This document shows, one piece after another, positions 1 to 7,972 of a stretch of DNA of 18,262 nt. This DNA is from JBFWWW01 sp050245975. Its GTDB lineage: Bacteria; Pseudomonadota; Alphaproteobacteria; Rhizobiales; Hyphomicrobiaceae. The notes beneath the pieces are model-generated. The model worked only from the letters and a program-made list of their open reading frames with translations, had not been told where the DNA came from and ran no database searches. The stretch is taken from the NCBI GenBank assembly GCA_050245975.1, contig JBFWWW010000064.1, positions 1 to 18,262 on the forward strand. Reading direction: 5' to 3'. The position numbers were made by a program, and so were the translations under genes. Position 1 is the first letter of the stretch, and the number at the start of each line of letters is the position of its first letter.

Positions 1-451
1 GGGCGATCTGTACGCGCTGCCGCATACCGCCCGACAGTTGATAGGGATAGCGCGTGGCGAACTCGTCGAGTCCCACGGCCGTGATGAGGCGCGCCGCGTC
101 CGCCTCGTACTGCGCCTTCGGCATGCCGCGCTTGCGCGGGCCGAAGACGATGTTCTGATGCACCGTCATCCAGCCGAACAGCGCCGGGCTCTGGAACACG
201 ACCATGCGGTCGGGGCCGGCCCGCTGCACGACCTTGTCGCCGACGGTGATGCGTCCGCTCGTCGGCAGCTCGAAGCCGGCGATCATGTTGAGCACGGTGC
301 TCTTGCCGCATCCGCTAGGGCCGACGAAGCAGACGATCTGGTGATCGTCGATCGTCATCGCCACATTGTCGACGGCGACGACACCGGACGCGCCCGGCTC
401 CTCCGTCATCGGGTAGACTTTGCTGACGGCATCGAGAACGATGTTGCCCAT
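1..451 (-). CDS. ABC importer ATP-binding protein, SsuB/TauB type (C-terminus off window)
   Basis: This is the cytoplasmic ATPase of a nitrate/sulfonate/taurine-type ABC importer that energises uptake with the permease and binding protein encoded just upstream on the minus strand. About 150 codons are visible. The Walker A motif GPSGCGKST lies at residues 44-52, a Q-loop VVFQSPALF is near residue 90, and the ABC signature LSGGMRQRV sits at the truncated end. Walker B and the H-loop lie beyond the left edge. The start is ATG at 449-451, only 2 bases after the permease stop codon (454-456), so translation is probably coupled. The subfamily is assigned from family resemblance and the neighbours. 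The substrate is not determined by the sequence. Confidence 0.93.
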   Translation of the reverse strand, partial: MGNIVLDAVSKVYPMTEEPGASGVVAVDNVAMTIDDHQIVCFVGPSGCGKSTVLNMIAGFELPTSGRITVGDKVVQRAGPDRMVVFQSPALFGWMTVHQNIVFGPRKRGMPKAQYEADAARLITAVGLDEFATRYPYQLSGGMRQRVQIA

Positions 452-453
452 CT

Positions 454-1269
454 CTAGGCCTTGCCTTGCCAGTGCAGCAGCCTGCGCTCGACCGTCGAGA
501 TCGCGAGCTCGATGGCAAGCCCGATCGCGCCGATGATGAGGATGCCGATGAACACGTCGGAGATGCGGAAGAACGTGCCGGCGTCGGTGATGATGAAGCC
601 GAGGCCCGCTTGTGCGGCGATGAGCTCGGCTGCGACCAGCACCGCCCAGCTTACCGCCGCCGATGTCTTGATTCCTGTCAGGATGGCGGGCAGGGCAGCG
701 GGAAACATGACGCTCGTGAAAAGCTGCCAGCGTGTCAGGCCCAGGTTGGTGCCGGCCCTGATGAGCTGCTCGGGCACGGACTTCATGCCGGCCGCGCTGT
801 TGAGGACGGTGTAGTTGAACGACGCCGCGAAGATCAGAAGAATCTTGCTCGTCTCGCCGATGCCGAACCAGACGATCATCAGCGGAATGAACGCGATCGG
901 CGGGATCGGGCGGAAGAAGCCGAAGATGGGCTGCGCGATCGCGCCGATGGTCTTGTTGTAGCTCATGAGCAGGCCGACGGGGACGGCGAGCACGACCCCG
1001 AGCAGGAAGCCCATCGTCGCGCGATAGAGGCTCCAGCCGATGTGCGCCAGGAGCGGCGTATCGGCATATCCGTTGCGGATGATCCGCCCGCCAGTCTCCA
1101 GGACGTCCGCCGGCGAGGGCAGGACGCGGCTCGATACCACGCCGGAGCCCGTCACCAGCGCCCAGATCCCCACCATCCCCAGTATCGAGAGGGCGCTAAC
1201 GAAAGGATACCGCCAGCGCGCGAGCTTTGCTCGCAGCCGCCGGCGGCGCACCTGCACGTGATCGCTCAT
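454..1269 (-). CDS. ABC importer permease, SsuC/TauC type
   Basis: This 271-residue inner-membrane permease forms the translocation channel of the nitrate/sulfonate/taurine-type importer. About six hydrophobic segments are visible, with approximate positions 24-40, 80-104, 122-138, 142-160, 200-220 and 238-260. The segment RPIPPIAFIPLMIVWFGIGE (residues 120-139) is highly typical of SsuC-like permeases. The EAA-type coupling loop that contacts the ATPase is at about residues 170-193 (AGTNLGLTRWQLF...FPAALP). The basic N-terminus (RRRRLRAKLARWR) fits a cytoplasmic start. The gene begins 8 bases after the binding-protein stop. The purine-rich GAGGGA directly abuts the ATG, unusually close for a ribosome site, so the start may be imprecise or coupled to upstream translation. 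Confidence 0.95.
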   Translation of the reverse strand: MSDHVQVRRRRLRAKLARWRYPFVSALSILGMVGIWALVTGSGVVSSRVLPSPADVLETGGRIIRNGYADTPLLAHIGWSLYRATMGFLLGVVLAVPVGLLMSYNKTIGAIAQPIFGFFRPIPPIAFIPLMIVWFGIGETSKILLIFAASFNYTVLNSAAGMKSVPEQLIRAGTNLGLTRWQLFTSVMFPAALPAILTGIKTSAAVSWAVLVAAELIAAQAGLGFIITDAGTFFRISDVFIGILIIGAIGLAIELAISTVERRLLHWQGKA

Positions 1270-1277
1270 TCCCTCGA

Positions 1278-2315
1278 CTACTTCCCGCTTTCCCGGAGCA
1301 CGTCCGCGATATGCGAAACGTCGAAGGCCTCCGACAAATCCACCTTCTTGGTGATGATACCTTCCGCGAATAGGAAGTCCGCCATCTCCTTCACCTGCCT
1401 ATGGTACGCGCCGTCCTTGGTCAGCGCATAGCGGTAGTTTGCATCGGCCCAGTGGACGATCTGCGGCACCGGCGCTTCCTGATACATTATCTTGATGACG
1501 TCGCGCGAGACGTTCATCGCGTCGGCGACCGCGGTGATCGCCCCGTCGGGTCCGTTCTTCTCGATCTGCCGGTAGGCGAGCAGCAGGCCCTTCAGGAAGC
1601 GCTTTGCCGCCTCGCGGTTGTCCTTCAGGTAGTCGCTTCGCGCGGCATAGACGCCGGTGGTGGAGTAGACGCCGAAATCGGCGTCCATGCCGAGCACGCG
1701 GCCGCCGAGCTCTGTGATGTGGCGCTGGATCCAGGGCTCCCAGACCGCGACCGCATCGATGTCCTTGTTCCGCATGGCGCCGAGCTGCTCGGGCGGCCCC
1801 ATCAGGAGCAGCTTCACGTCGCCTTTGGTGAGCCCCTTGTTCTTGAGGGCCACCAGCAGGCTGTAGTAGGCGGTCGAGCCGCGCGCGACGCCGATCGACT
1901 TGCCCTTGAGGTCCTCGACCTTGGTGATGCCGCTGTCGCCGCGCACGACAATGCCTTCGGCGCCTGACATGGTGGCGTCGATGCCGATCACCTTCCAGTC
2001 GACGCCCTGCGCCAGTCCAGCCACGTAGGGCGTGATCCCTGGCGACACGATGTCCACGCTCTTGCTCTCGATGGCGGCGATTGACTGCGCACCGGTCGTG
2101 AAGCGGATGTACGTCGGCTGCAGGCCGACCTGCTCGAAGAGCTTGAGTTCGCGCGCCACGTAGAGCAGCCACGAGGCCTGTGGCTGGATGCCGATGCGAA
2201 CGGGAATGGCCTTGGCCGCATCCTGCGCGTCAGCGAGCCCCGCGCGCAGCCCCACCGGGGTTGCGGCGATGCCGGCCAGGACGCGCCTGCGCGACGGCCA
2301 CCTAGTGTTATCCAT
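1278..2315 (-). CDS. ABC importer periplasmic binding protein, SsuA/TauA/NMT1-like, probable Tat signal
   Basis: This is the periplasmic solute-binding protein (345 residues) of the importer whose permease and ATPase follow. The start is set at ATG 2313-2315, because GAGGAGGGA lies 5 bases upstream; a longer reading from 2417 has no such site. The N-terminus shows a twin-arginine-like signal, SRRRVLAG at residues 8-15, then a short hydrophobic stretch and a probable cleavage ADA|QD after residue 30, which suggests Tat export. Mature-protein segments such as SWLLYVARELKLFEQVGL (48-65), FTTGAQSIAAIESKSVDIV and GSTAYYSLLVALKNKG are characteristic of the NMT1/THI5/SsuA fold. Sulfonates, nitrate, pyrimidine precursors or other small molecules are all possible ligands. 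No TPP-riboswitch motif is evident in the leader. Confidence 0.94.
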   Translation of the reverse strand: MDNTRWPSRRRVLAGIAATPVGLRAGLADAQDAAKAIPVRIGIQPQASWLLYVARELKLFEQVGLQPTYIRFTTGAQSIAAIESKSVDIVSPGITPYVAGLAQGVDWKVIGIDATMSGAEGIVVRGDSGITKVEDLKGKSIGVARGSTAYYSLLVALKNKGLTKGDVKLLLMGPPEQLGAMRNKDIDAVAVWEPWIQRHITELGGRVLGMDADFGVYSTTGVYAARSDYLKDNREAAKRFLKGLLLAYRQIEKNGPDGAITAVADAMNVSRDVIKIMYQEAPVPQIVHWADANYRYALTKDGAYHRQVKEMADFLFAEGIITKKVDLSEAFDVSHIADVLRESGK

Positions 2316-2320
2316 TGTGT

Positions 2321-2329
2321 TCCCTCCTC
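2321..2329 (-). promoter_or_regulatory. Ribosome binding site deciding the start of the SsuA-like gene
   Basis: On the minus strand GAGGAGGGA is followed by 5 bases and ATG at 2315. This strong Shine-Dalgarno match selects the start that yields a proper signal peptide and argues against the longer reading beginning at 2417. Confidence 0.8.
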
Positions 2330-2387
2330 GTTGCAGGCTGCGCGTGAGAACGGGGGAGGGTTCCGATCGGCGCGCCTGCTGCTGACC

Positions 2388-2406
2388 GGCGGTCTGCCTG
2401 ACCGCC
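2388..2406 (-). other. Leader hairpin upstream of the SsuA-like gene
   Basis: A perfect 7-bp inverted repeat (GGCGGTC / GACCGCC, 5-base loop) lies about 73 bases upstream of the binding-protein start. It would form in the 5' leader of the mRNA. No T-run follows it on the minus strand, so it is not a standard terminator. It could be an attenuator-like or stabilising leader element, or chance in GC-rich DNA. Confidence 0.35.
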
Positions 2407-2468
2407 CGACTAGACAAATACCTCGTCGCTCCCTGACGACGACGATGCTAGTTGGTGGTCGCACAAGA

Positions 2469-2510
2469 TCAAATTTATAAAGATTATGGGGGAAATAACC
2501 GCGATCAATC
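2469..2510 (-). promoter_or_regulatory. AT-rich candidate promoter tract for the SsuABC-like operon
   Basis: Within otherwise GC-rich DNA this stretch is strongly AT-rich. Read on the minus strand it contains TTGATC, then CATAAT 14 bases on, then TATAAATTTGATC. The TTGATC/CATAAT spacing is short of the sigma-70 optimum, so no exact -35/-10 pair is claimed. Its position, about 155-195 bases upstream of the binding-protein start, makes it the best promoter candidate in the 2316-2621 interval. The rest of that 306-base interval holds the hairpin at 2388-2406 and a solitary GTTTCAATCC-containing stretch at 2579-2610, and no gene that I can support. Confidence 0.3.
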
Positions 2511-2621
2511 GCTACTGGCCGCGCTGCGGAGATGCGCGGGTGACGAGCCGGCTGGCATCAAGACGGAGGCGGACTGATGTTTCAATCCGCACCCGCTCGC
2601 GGCAGGGGACGCCCCGACTGA

Positions 2622-2993
2622 TCAGCTCTCGAGGTGATAGGCCTTGGAGGTGATGCGCCAGTTGCCGTCGACCTTGTGATAGGAGAGGTAGTCGACAAAT
2701 ACGGCCTTGCCGATGCGTACGCGCACCTTCGCCAGCGCCTGCGTCGGCGAGGCGACATCGAGCAGCAGAATCTGCTCTTCCCGCGGTGCGCCCGTCGATT
2801 TCGGCGACTGGCGCCCGGCCAGCACCTCCTTGTACTGCGCCGCCGGCCAACACGTCATCTTGCCCTCGCGGAAGCCGTGCAGCTGGGAGGTCGGCGCGAA
2901 CACGCGATCGAACTTCGCGACGTCGCAGTCATACATGAGGTCGAAATAAAGTTGCACGGCCTTGCCCAGGTCCTGCGTGGTGCCGTCCGTCAT
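2622..2993 (-). CDS. NTF2-like / putative lumazine-binding small protein
   Basis: This is a 123-residue cytoplasmic protein with no signal peptide. Its pattern matches the NTF2/SnoaL cone fold, in particular the 'putative lumazine-binding' subgroup: an N-terminal helix (KAVQLYFDLMYDCDVAKFDRVFAP), a central helix with a polar loop, and a C-terminal strand pair ending VDYLSYHKVDGNWRITSKAY. The family includes isomerases, dehydratases and proteins that bind small ligands without known catalysis, so no reaction is assigned. ATG occurs at 2997-2999 and 2991-2993. AAGGGAG at 3000-3006 is 6 bases from the second but touches the first, so the second is chosen. It is the last gene of the hyu-type operon, 32 bases after the M24 gene, which suggests a role on the same substrate. 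Confidence 0.82.
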   Translation of the reverse strand: MTDGTTQDLGKAVQLYFDLMYDCDVAKFDRVFAPTSQLHGFREGKMTCWPAAQYKEVLAGRQSPKSTGAPREEQILLLDVASPTQALAKVRVRIGKAVFVDYLSYHKVDGNWRITSKAYHLES

Positions 2994-2999
2994 ATTCAT

Positions 3000-3006
3000 C
3001 TCCCTT
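3000..3006 (-). promoter_or_regulatory. Ribosome binding site deciding the start of the NTF2-like gene
   Basis: AAGGGAG on the minus strand directly touches a first ATG (2997-2999) but stands 6 bases from the ATG at 2991-2993. Normal spacing therefore favours the second. Confidence 0.6.
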
Positions 3007-3025
3007 GTTTGTTAAGCCTGCGCTC

Positions 3026-4168
3026 TCAAGCGCCGGCAACCAGCATGCTGCGTGTATCCAGATCGGGCGAGAGCAGCTCCGGTGCACCCTCGGTGATCAG
3101 AAACAGGTCCTGCAAGTGCCAGTGCGCCAGATAGGGCTCAAGCGCAACCACCATGCCGGGCTCGAGAACATCACGCCCGCCGCGGCAGAAGATCGGCTCC
3201 TGCTGATGCCACCATGCGCCGACACTATGGCCGACGAGGCCCGCTGTGTAGGTCCAGCCCACTTTAGCGAAAGCGCCTACGACAAAGTCGTAGAGTTCGC
3301 CGACGCTGACGCCGGGGCGCAAACGGTCGGCAGTGGCCAGATAGAGAGCATGATATTTTTCGTAATCGGCGAGCTGGGCCTGCGACGGCGGGCCGATGAC
3401 TGCGGTCCGCGACTGGTGGCCCGGGTAGCCGTCCAGATAGGCGAGATAGTCAGTACGCACGATATCGCCGCGCACAAATGCGAAATCACTCTCGCCGCAA
3501 TAAATCGCCGGATTGCGCTCGGAGTTCAGGATGCCGTGGGCGAACTCGGCGCCGCGCCTGAGACAGGCGGCGATGATGCGCGCATGCACTTCCCGTTCCA
3601 GCTCGCCGGCCCGAATCGTCGGCAACACCTCTGCAAAGGCGGCGTCGAGAAGTGTCGCACCGGCACGGAATTTCGCTACTTCCTCGGGAGTCTTGATAAG
3701 GCGCGCACGGTCCATGAGAGCGCCGCAGTCGTGCATCTTCATGTCCGGCAGCTTGCGCGCGATATCGTCCCAGTAGCCGGCACCGACGAAATTCTTGTCG
3801 AAGCCGACCGCGGCGCGGTCGAGCTTCAGATCGGACAGGGTGCGCGCCACGCGGTCAAACAATGGTTCCTGATACCCACTGAAGACCTCGAAATGCTCGA
3901 TCCAGGAGTCGCGCTCGGCCGGCCCTGCGGCCGTCACTTCGAGCACGAATACGGGCTTGTTATTGCGCGGCCAGATGACAGCGACGCCGCGCGAGGATGC
4001 CGCGAGATCGAGGTGGCGCGACAGCGTGCCGTGGAAGGAAACGCCGGCGAGCCAGGTGACGTTCTGGCCGCCGCGCACGACGACCGCATCTAATCCCGCC
4101 TCGTCCATCAGGCGGTTGAGCCGGTCGATATTGGCAATGATCTGCTTGCCGTTACGTCCCCTCAGCAT
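3026..4168 (-). CDS. M24-family (aminopeptidase P/prolidase/creatinase fold) protein with altered metal ligands
   Basis: The protein has 380 residues: an N-terminal creatinase-type domain (about 10-150) and a C-terminal M24 'pita-bread' domain (about 160-370). M24 peptidases bind two metals through Asp, Asp, His, Glu, Glu. Here D240 (VRTDYLAYLDGY), H314 (GHSVGAWWHQQEP) and E344 (GMVVALEPY) are kept. The second Asp is H251 (GYPGHQSRT), the last Glu is Q353 (HLQDLFLITEG), and the conserved His after the asparagine of the substrate loop is C224 (NPAIYCGES). This predicts loss or change of the dimetal site, as in the metal-independent creatinases of this fold. The reaction may be hydrolysis of a C-N bond other than a peptide bond (inference). 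ATG is 1 base after the hyuB stop, with GGGGGA upstream. Confidence 0.9.
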   Translation of the reverse strand: MLRGRNGKQIIANIDRLNRLMDEAGLDAVVVRGGQNVTWLAGVSFHGTLSRHLDLAASSRGVAVIWPRNNKPVFVLEVTAAGPAERDSWIEHFEVFSGYQEPLFDRVARTLSDLKLDRAAVGFDKNFVGAGYWDDIARKLPDMKMHDCGALMDRARLIKTPEEVAKFRAGATLLDAAFAEVLPTIRAGELEREVHARIIAACLRRGAEFAHGILNSERNPAIYCGESDFAFVRGDIVRTDYLAYLDGYPGHQSRTAVIGPPSQAQLADYEKYHALYLATADRLRPGVSVGELYDFVVGAFAKVGWTYTAGLVGHSVGAWWHQQEPIFCRGGRDVLEPGMVVALEPYLAHWHLQDLFLITEGAPELLSPDLDTRSMLVAGA

Positions 4169-4169
4169 C

Positions 4170-5909
4170 TCAATTCCCCCTCAAGGCCCTGGTCTCGGCT
4201 GCATCGATCGAGCGGCCATCTTTCGCGATGGCGACCTTGTAGGTCCGCCGGGCCTCCCCGACGCTCACAACGCCGTTGCGAACGTCGAGCAGGACCTTCT
4301 CGACCGGCCTGCGCGCGGGGGCGCCCCATCCGCCACCAGCAGGCGAAGCGATCTTGATCTCTGCCGGACCGACAGTCTGGGTGGCGAACTGCGGTGGCTC
4401 CCAGGCGTTGCCGTTCTGGATCACCTCGACGCGACCCGCCGCACCGACACCACCGCCGTGGACCCCGTAGCCCGAGGGCGTGCGCTGGCCTTCGCCGCGA
4501 AACGCGTACTCTGCCGCTTCTTCCACGACGGCGTGATAAAGAACGCCGCTGCCGCCGCGGTACTCGCCAGGCCCTGCCGCATCGCAGCGCAGTTCATGCT
4601 GCAGGAAGCGGACGGGGTATAGCTGCTCGTAGGCCTCGCAGTTCGGGACGACCAGCTTGCCGAGGCTGTTGAGGGGGCCGATCTGCTCGAAGCCATCGCG
4701 CCCGCGAACCGCGCCGGCTGCGGGCAGTGCGCCCCAGTGGTACATGACGTAGGTGCTGCCCGACGGCGTCGGTCCGGCCATATTGCAATGAGCGATCTTG
4801 CCCCAGCCGGCGCAAGCGCGATCGGGAGCCGCCTTGGCGAGCGCCATCCAGCAGGCGTGGATGATCTCGTGTGCGGGCAGAACCGTGCACATCGTCAAAG
4901 GCGCGGGCGCGCGTGGATTGACAATCGACCCCAGCGGCGCGGCAACCGACACGCAGCGATAGGTGCCGGCATTGCGCGGAATCTCAGGATCGAGAAAGGA
5001 GGTCAGCGCGACGTACGTGGCCGAGCGCGTATTGCTGATCGACGAATTCTTGAAGCCCTTCATCTGCGGATCGGTGCCCGTGAAGTCGAGCTTGAGGCGT
5101 TCGCCAGACTTCGTCAGCGTGACGCGTATCCACAGTTCGCGTTCGGTGAAGCAGTCGTTGTCGGTCATCTCGGCGCCGGTATAGACCCCGTCGGGCAGCT
5201 CGGCGACCGCAGCCCGCATGCGCCGGTCGGCATAATCCAGAATGCCCTCGATGTAGCGCAGTCGGTCCACCGGCCCGAGGTCGGAGGCCAGCCCCGTCAT
5301 CTGCTCAGCTCCGATCTGGGTCGAGCCGAGCATCGCCGCCAGATCGCCCTCGAGCAGGTCGGCGCAGCGACTGTTGAGCAGGAGCAGGTCGCGAAGGTCG
5401 CGCCGCAACCGCCCCCGTTCCACAAGCCGCAGCGGCGGCAGCCTGATCCCCTCGTGGAATATCTCCGTCGCGGCCGGATTGTAGGTCCCCGCTACGCCGC
5501 CGCCGATATCGGACTGATGCGCCCGGTTGCAGACGAATGCGAACAGCTCGTTATCGACAAACACGGGGCGGCTGATGACCCAGTCGGGAAGGTGATTGCC
5601 GCCTGCCACGTAAGGATCGCTGGAGATGAATAAGTCGCCCGCCGCGATATCGTCGAACGCACGCAGGATGGCCTCGACGATCAGCCCGCCGCCGCCTGTG
5701 TGTATGGGGATGCCGTCCGCCTGGCTGACGAGCCGTCCTGCGGCATCGGTCAGGAAACAGGAGAAGTCGTGGCTCTGGTTGAAAATCGGACTGCGCGCGG
5801 TCTTCATCATAACCTGCCCCATGCGCTCAGCGATGTAATCGACTCGCTTCTGCACCAGCGCCAGCGTGATGGGATCCAGAGCTGCGGAAGGGTTCTGTGC
5901 GTCGGGCAT
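4170..5909 (-). CDS. hyuB: Hydantoinase B / oxoprolinase beta-type subunit (HyuB)
   Basis: This 579-residue cytoplasmic protein pairs with the HyuA-like protein encoded just upstream to hydrolyse a cyclic amide (hydantoin, N-methylhydantoin or 5-oxoproline type) at the cost of ATP; related pairs also form acetone or acetophenone carboxylases. Family segments are clear: MKTARSPIFNQSHDFS (35-50), GDLFISSDPYVAGGNHLPDW (91-110), NRAHQSDIGGG (128-138), FHEGIRLPPLRL (151-162), and C-terminal glycine-rich YRGGSGVLYH and SPAGGGWGAP. The start at ATG 5907-5909 overlaps the hyuA stop as TGATG, indicating translational coupling; an in-frame ATG at 5963 would lie inside hyuA and is unlikely. Length is normal for the family. 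The substrate is not fixed by sequence. Confidence 0.93.
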   Translation of the reverse strand: MPDAQNPSAALDPITLALVQKRVDYIAERMGQVMMKTARSPIFNQSHDFSCFLTDAAGRLVSQADGIPIHTGGGGLIVEAILRAFDDIAAGDLFISSDPYVAGGNHLPDWVISRPVFVDNELFAFVCNRAHQSDIGGGVAGTYNPAATEIFHEGIRLPPLRLVERGRLRRDLRDLLLLNSRCADLLEGDLAAMLGSTQIGAEQMTGLASDLGPVDRLRYIEGILDYADRRMRAAVAELPDGVYTGAEMTDNDCFTERELWIRVTLTKSGERLKLDFTGTDPQMKGFKNSSISNTRSATYVALTSFLDPEIPRNAGTYRCVSVAAPLGSIVNPRAPAPLTMCTVLPAHEIIHACWMALAKAAPDRACAGWGKIAHCNMAGPTPSGSTYVMYHWGALPAAGAVRGRDGFEQIGPLNSLGKLVVPNCEAYEQLYPVRFLQHELRCDAAGPGEYRGGSGVLYHAVVEEAAEYAFRGEGQRTPSGYGVHGGGVGAAGRVEVIQNGNAWEPPQFATQTVGPAEIKIASPAGGGWGAPARRPVEKVLLDVRNGVVSVGEARRTYKVAIAKDGRSIDAAETRALRGN

Positions 5910-7972
5910 CAGGCGCGATCCGTAAATCGGATGATGTAGTTTCCGAAAGTATCGACTGAGCACACGTCGCCAGGAGAGATGACGATGCAGGTCGTGCCCT
6001 CCTCGACGACGGCCGGGCCGGCAATCGACGCACCAGGGCCAACGTCGGCCCCCCTGAAAATCCGGGTCTCGATGCGGCCCAATGGCGGGAAATAAACGAT
6101 GCGCGTGCCGACCGGTGCCGTGGCGCGGACGGAGCTCTCGGACAGCGGGTCGAGGACGAGCCGCTGCAGACGCCCCACGCCGGTAACAAAAAGCGCTGTA
6201 ACTTCGACCGGTGCGGTCGCGTCGTCGTGGCCGTAGAGACGCCGGTGCGCGGCGTCGAAATCGGCGCGGATGGCAGACGATCGAAGGGCCTGCCTGCGTA
6301 CCGCGACGCGGATCGACCCGATCTGGCCCGGATGGCGCAGCTCCAGCTCGCGCACGATCTCCATCTCATCGACCGCGAAGCCGTCAGCGGCAAGTTCGGC
6401 GCGGGCGTCGGCATCCAGTTGCCGCAGCAGGTCTTGTAGCGCCGGTATCTCCTGATCGGCGAGCCGGCGCAGGATGACGCGCGACTGCTCATGCTTGATC
6501 GGTGTGTTGAGCATTCCGAGCGCGCAGAACGTCCCGGCAAGCCGCGGTATATAGACTGCCGGCGATCCAAGCTTGCGGCCGATGGACGAGCCGTGCATCG
6601 GACCGGCACCGCCGGCCGCCACCAGCGCGAAGTTGCGCGGATCGTGCCCGCGCTCCGCACTCAGTTTCTGCACCGCCTGAAACAGCTTCTCCTCGGTCAG
6701 CGCGACAATGCCTGCAGCAGCCGCATCGACTGACAGCCCGAGCGGACGCGCGACATTGGCTTCGATGGCGGCATGCGCGAGATCGACATCGAGACTGCGC
6801 CCGCCGGCGAGCGGCCCCGGCCTGAGACGGCCAAGGACGAGCTGGGCGTCGGTGACCGTCGCCTGCGAGCCGCCAAGGCCGTATGCGGCGGGGCCGGGAT
6901 CGGCACCGGCGCCGCGCGGGCCGACCGCAAGCATGCCGCTTGCGTCGACGGTGGCGATGGTGCCGCCGCCAGCCCCGATGCTGTGAATGTCGACGCTCGG
7001 CAGCGCCACATGGTAGCCGCCCAGCTCGAACTCCGACGCGATCTCCGCGCCCGCGTTGGCAAGCAGCGTCACGTCGCAACTGGTTCCACCGATTTCCATC
7101 GACAGCAGATTGCCGGTGTCGAGCGCCTCGCCGCACAACGCCAGCGCGCCTACGCCGGCGGCGGGTCCGGAAAGCAGCAGCGAGGCCGGTCTTTCTCGCA
7201 CGCGCTCGACGGTGAGCGAGCCACCGTTGTTCTGCACGACAAGCAGTGGTGTCTTCAGCCCCATGCGGGCGAGCGCGGTGCTCAGCCGCTCCATGTACGC
7301 GACGACCGGCGGCGCAATATAAGCGTTGAGCACGGCCGTCGAACTGCGCTCGTATTCGCCCATGATCGGCGCGATGCGGCTCGACAGGCTGATCCAGCAA
7401 TTGGGATAACGCGCACGCACGCGATCAGCCGCTTGCAGCTCGTGCGCGCTGGTCAGAAAGCTGTTGTAGAGACAGATGGCGAGCGACGAGACGCCTTCCT
7501 GCTTGAGGATGTCGACCGCAGCGTCGATGTCGGCGAGACAGAGCGGCTCGATCTCCTTGCCGTGCCGGTCGATGCGTCCTCCCACAGGCAGACGAAGGTA
7601 ACGCGGCACCAGCACAGGGGGGAACGGGCGGCGGTGATCCCAGGCATTGGTACGGATACCGCGACGGATCTCGAGACTGTCGCGGAAGCCGCGCGTAACG
7701 AGCATGCCCGTCGGCACGCCACGACGCTCAACGACGATGTTGGTGGCGACCGTGGAGCCGTGCACGAACTGCGAACATTTTTCCAGCACGGCATGCGCGT
7801 CGAGTTGAGCGTCGGCCGCCACGGTCTCGACCGCTGCAATGACGCCGCGACTCGGGTCGGCCGGCGTCGACGGTACCTTTGCGACCCGCTGGCGCCCGTG
7901 CGCATCGACCAGAACAAGGTCGGTAAACGTGCCTCCAACATCCACTCCGATCCGCCAAGGTGGCGTTGCCAT
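5909..7972 (-). CDS. hyuA: Hydantoinase A / oxoprolinase alpha-type subunit (HyuA)
   Basis: This is the ATP-binding subunit (687 residues from this start) of an ATP-dependent hydantoinase/oxoprolinase, with an actin-like ASKHA fold. Visible motifs, in this numbering: RIGVDVGGTFTDLVLVD (7-23, phosphate loop), MEIGGTSCDVTLL (292-304), GAGGGTI (333-339), AGADPGPAAYG (355-365) with TVTDAQLVLGRL following, and AAGGAGPMHG (452-461). The enzyme probably phosphorylates the ring carbonyl before opening. It is the first gene of the operon hyuA-hyuB-M24-NTF2. The start is uncertain: ATG 7970-7972 places the first motif at the usual distance from the N-terminus, while an in-frame ATG at 8017 would add 15 residues. 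Neither has a clear ribosome site. N-methylhydantoin, other hydantoins, oxoproline or carboxylase roles are possible. Confidence 0.94.
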   Translation of the reverse strand: MATPPWRIGVDVGGTFTDLVLVDAHGRQRVAKVPSTPADPSRGVIAAVETVAADAQLDAHAVLEKCSQFVHGSTVATNIVVERRGVPTGMLVTRGFRDSLEIRRGIRTNAWDHRRPFPPVLVPRYLRLPVGGRIDRHGKEIEPLCLADIDAAVDILKQEGVSSLAICLYNSFLTSAHELQAADRVRARYPNCWISLSSRIAPIMGEYERSSTAVLNAYIAPPVVAYMERLSTALARMGLKTPLLVVQNNGGSLTVERVRERPASLLLSGPAAGVGALALCGEALDTGNLLSMEIGGTSCDVTLLANAGAEIASEFELGGYHVALPSVDIHSIGAGGGTIATVDASGMLAVGPRGAGADPGPAAYGLGGSQATVTDAQLVLGRLRPGPLAGGRSLDVDLAHAAIEANVARPLGLSVDAAAAGIVALTEEKLFQAVQKLSAERGHDPRNFALVAAGGAGPMHGSSIGRKLGSPAVYIPRLAGTFCALGMLNTPIKHEQSRVILRRLADQEIPALQDLLRQLDADARAELAADGFAVDEMEIVRELELRHPGQIGSIRVAVRRQALRSSAIRADFDAAHRRLYGHDDATAPVEVTALFVTGVGRLQRLVLDPLSESSVRATAPVGTRIVYFPPLGRIETRIFRGADVGPGASIAGPAVVEEGTTCIVISPGDVCSVDTFGNYIIRFTDRA

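Noticed and set aside
2316..2621. TPP riboswitch, suggested by the NMT1/THI5-like binding protein
   Set aside because: I could not find the conserved TPP-box segments in the leader. The family also includes many binding proteins unrelated to thiamine precursors.
3005..4093. Plus-strand open frame of 362 codons opposite the M24 gene
   Set aside because: It is the antisense shadow of a recognisable M24-family gene, with no motif of its own.
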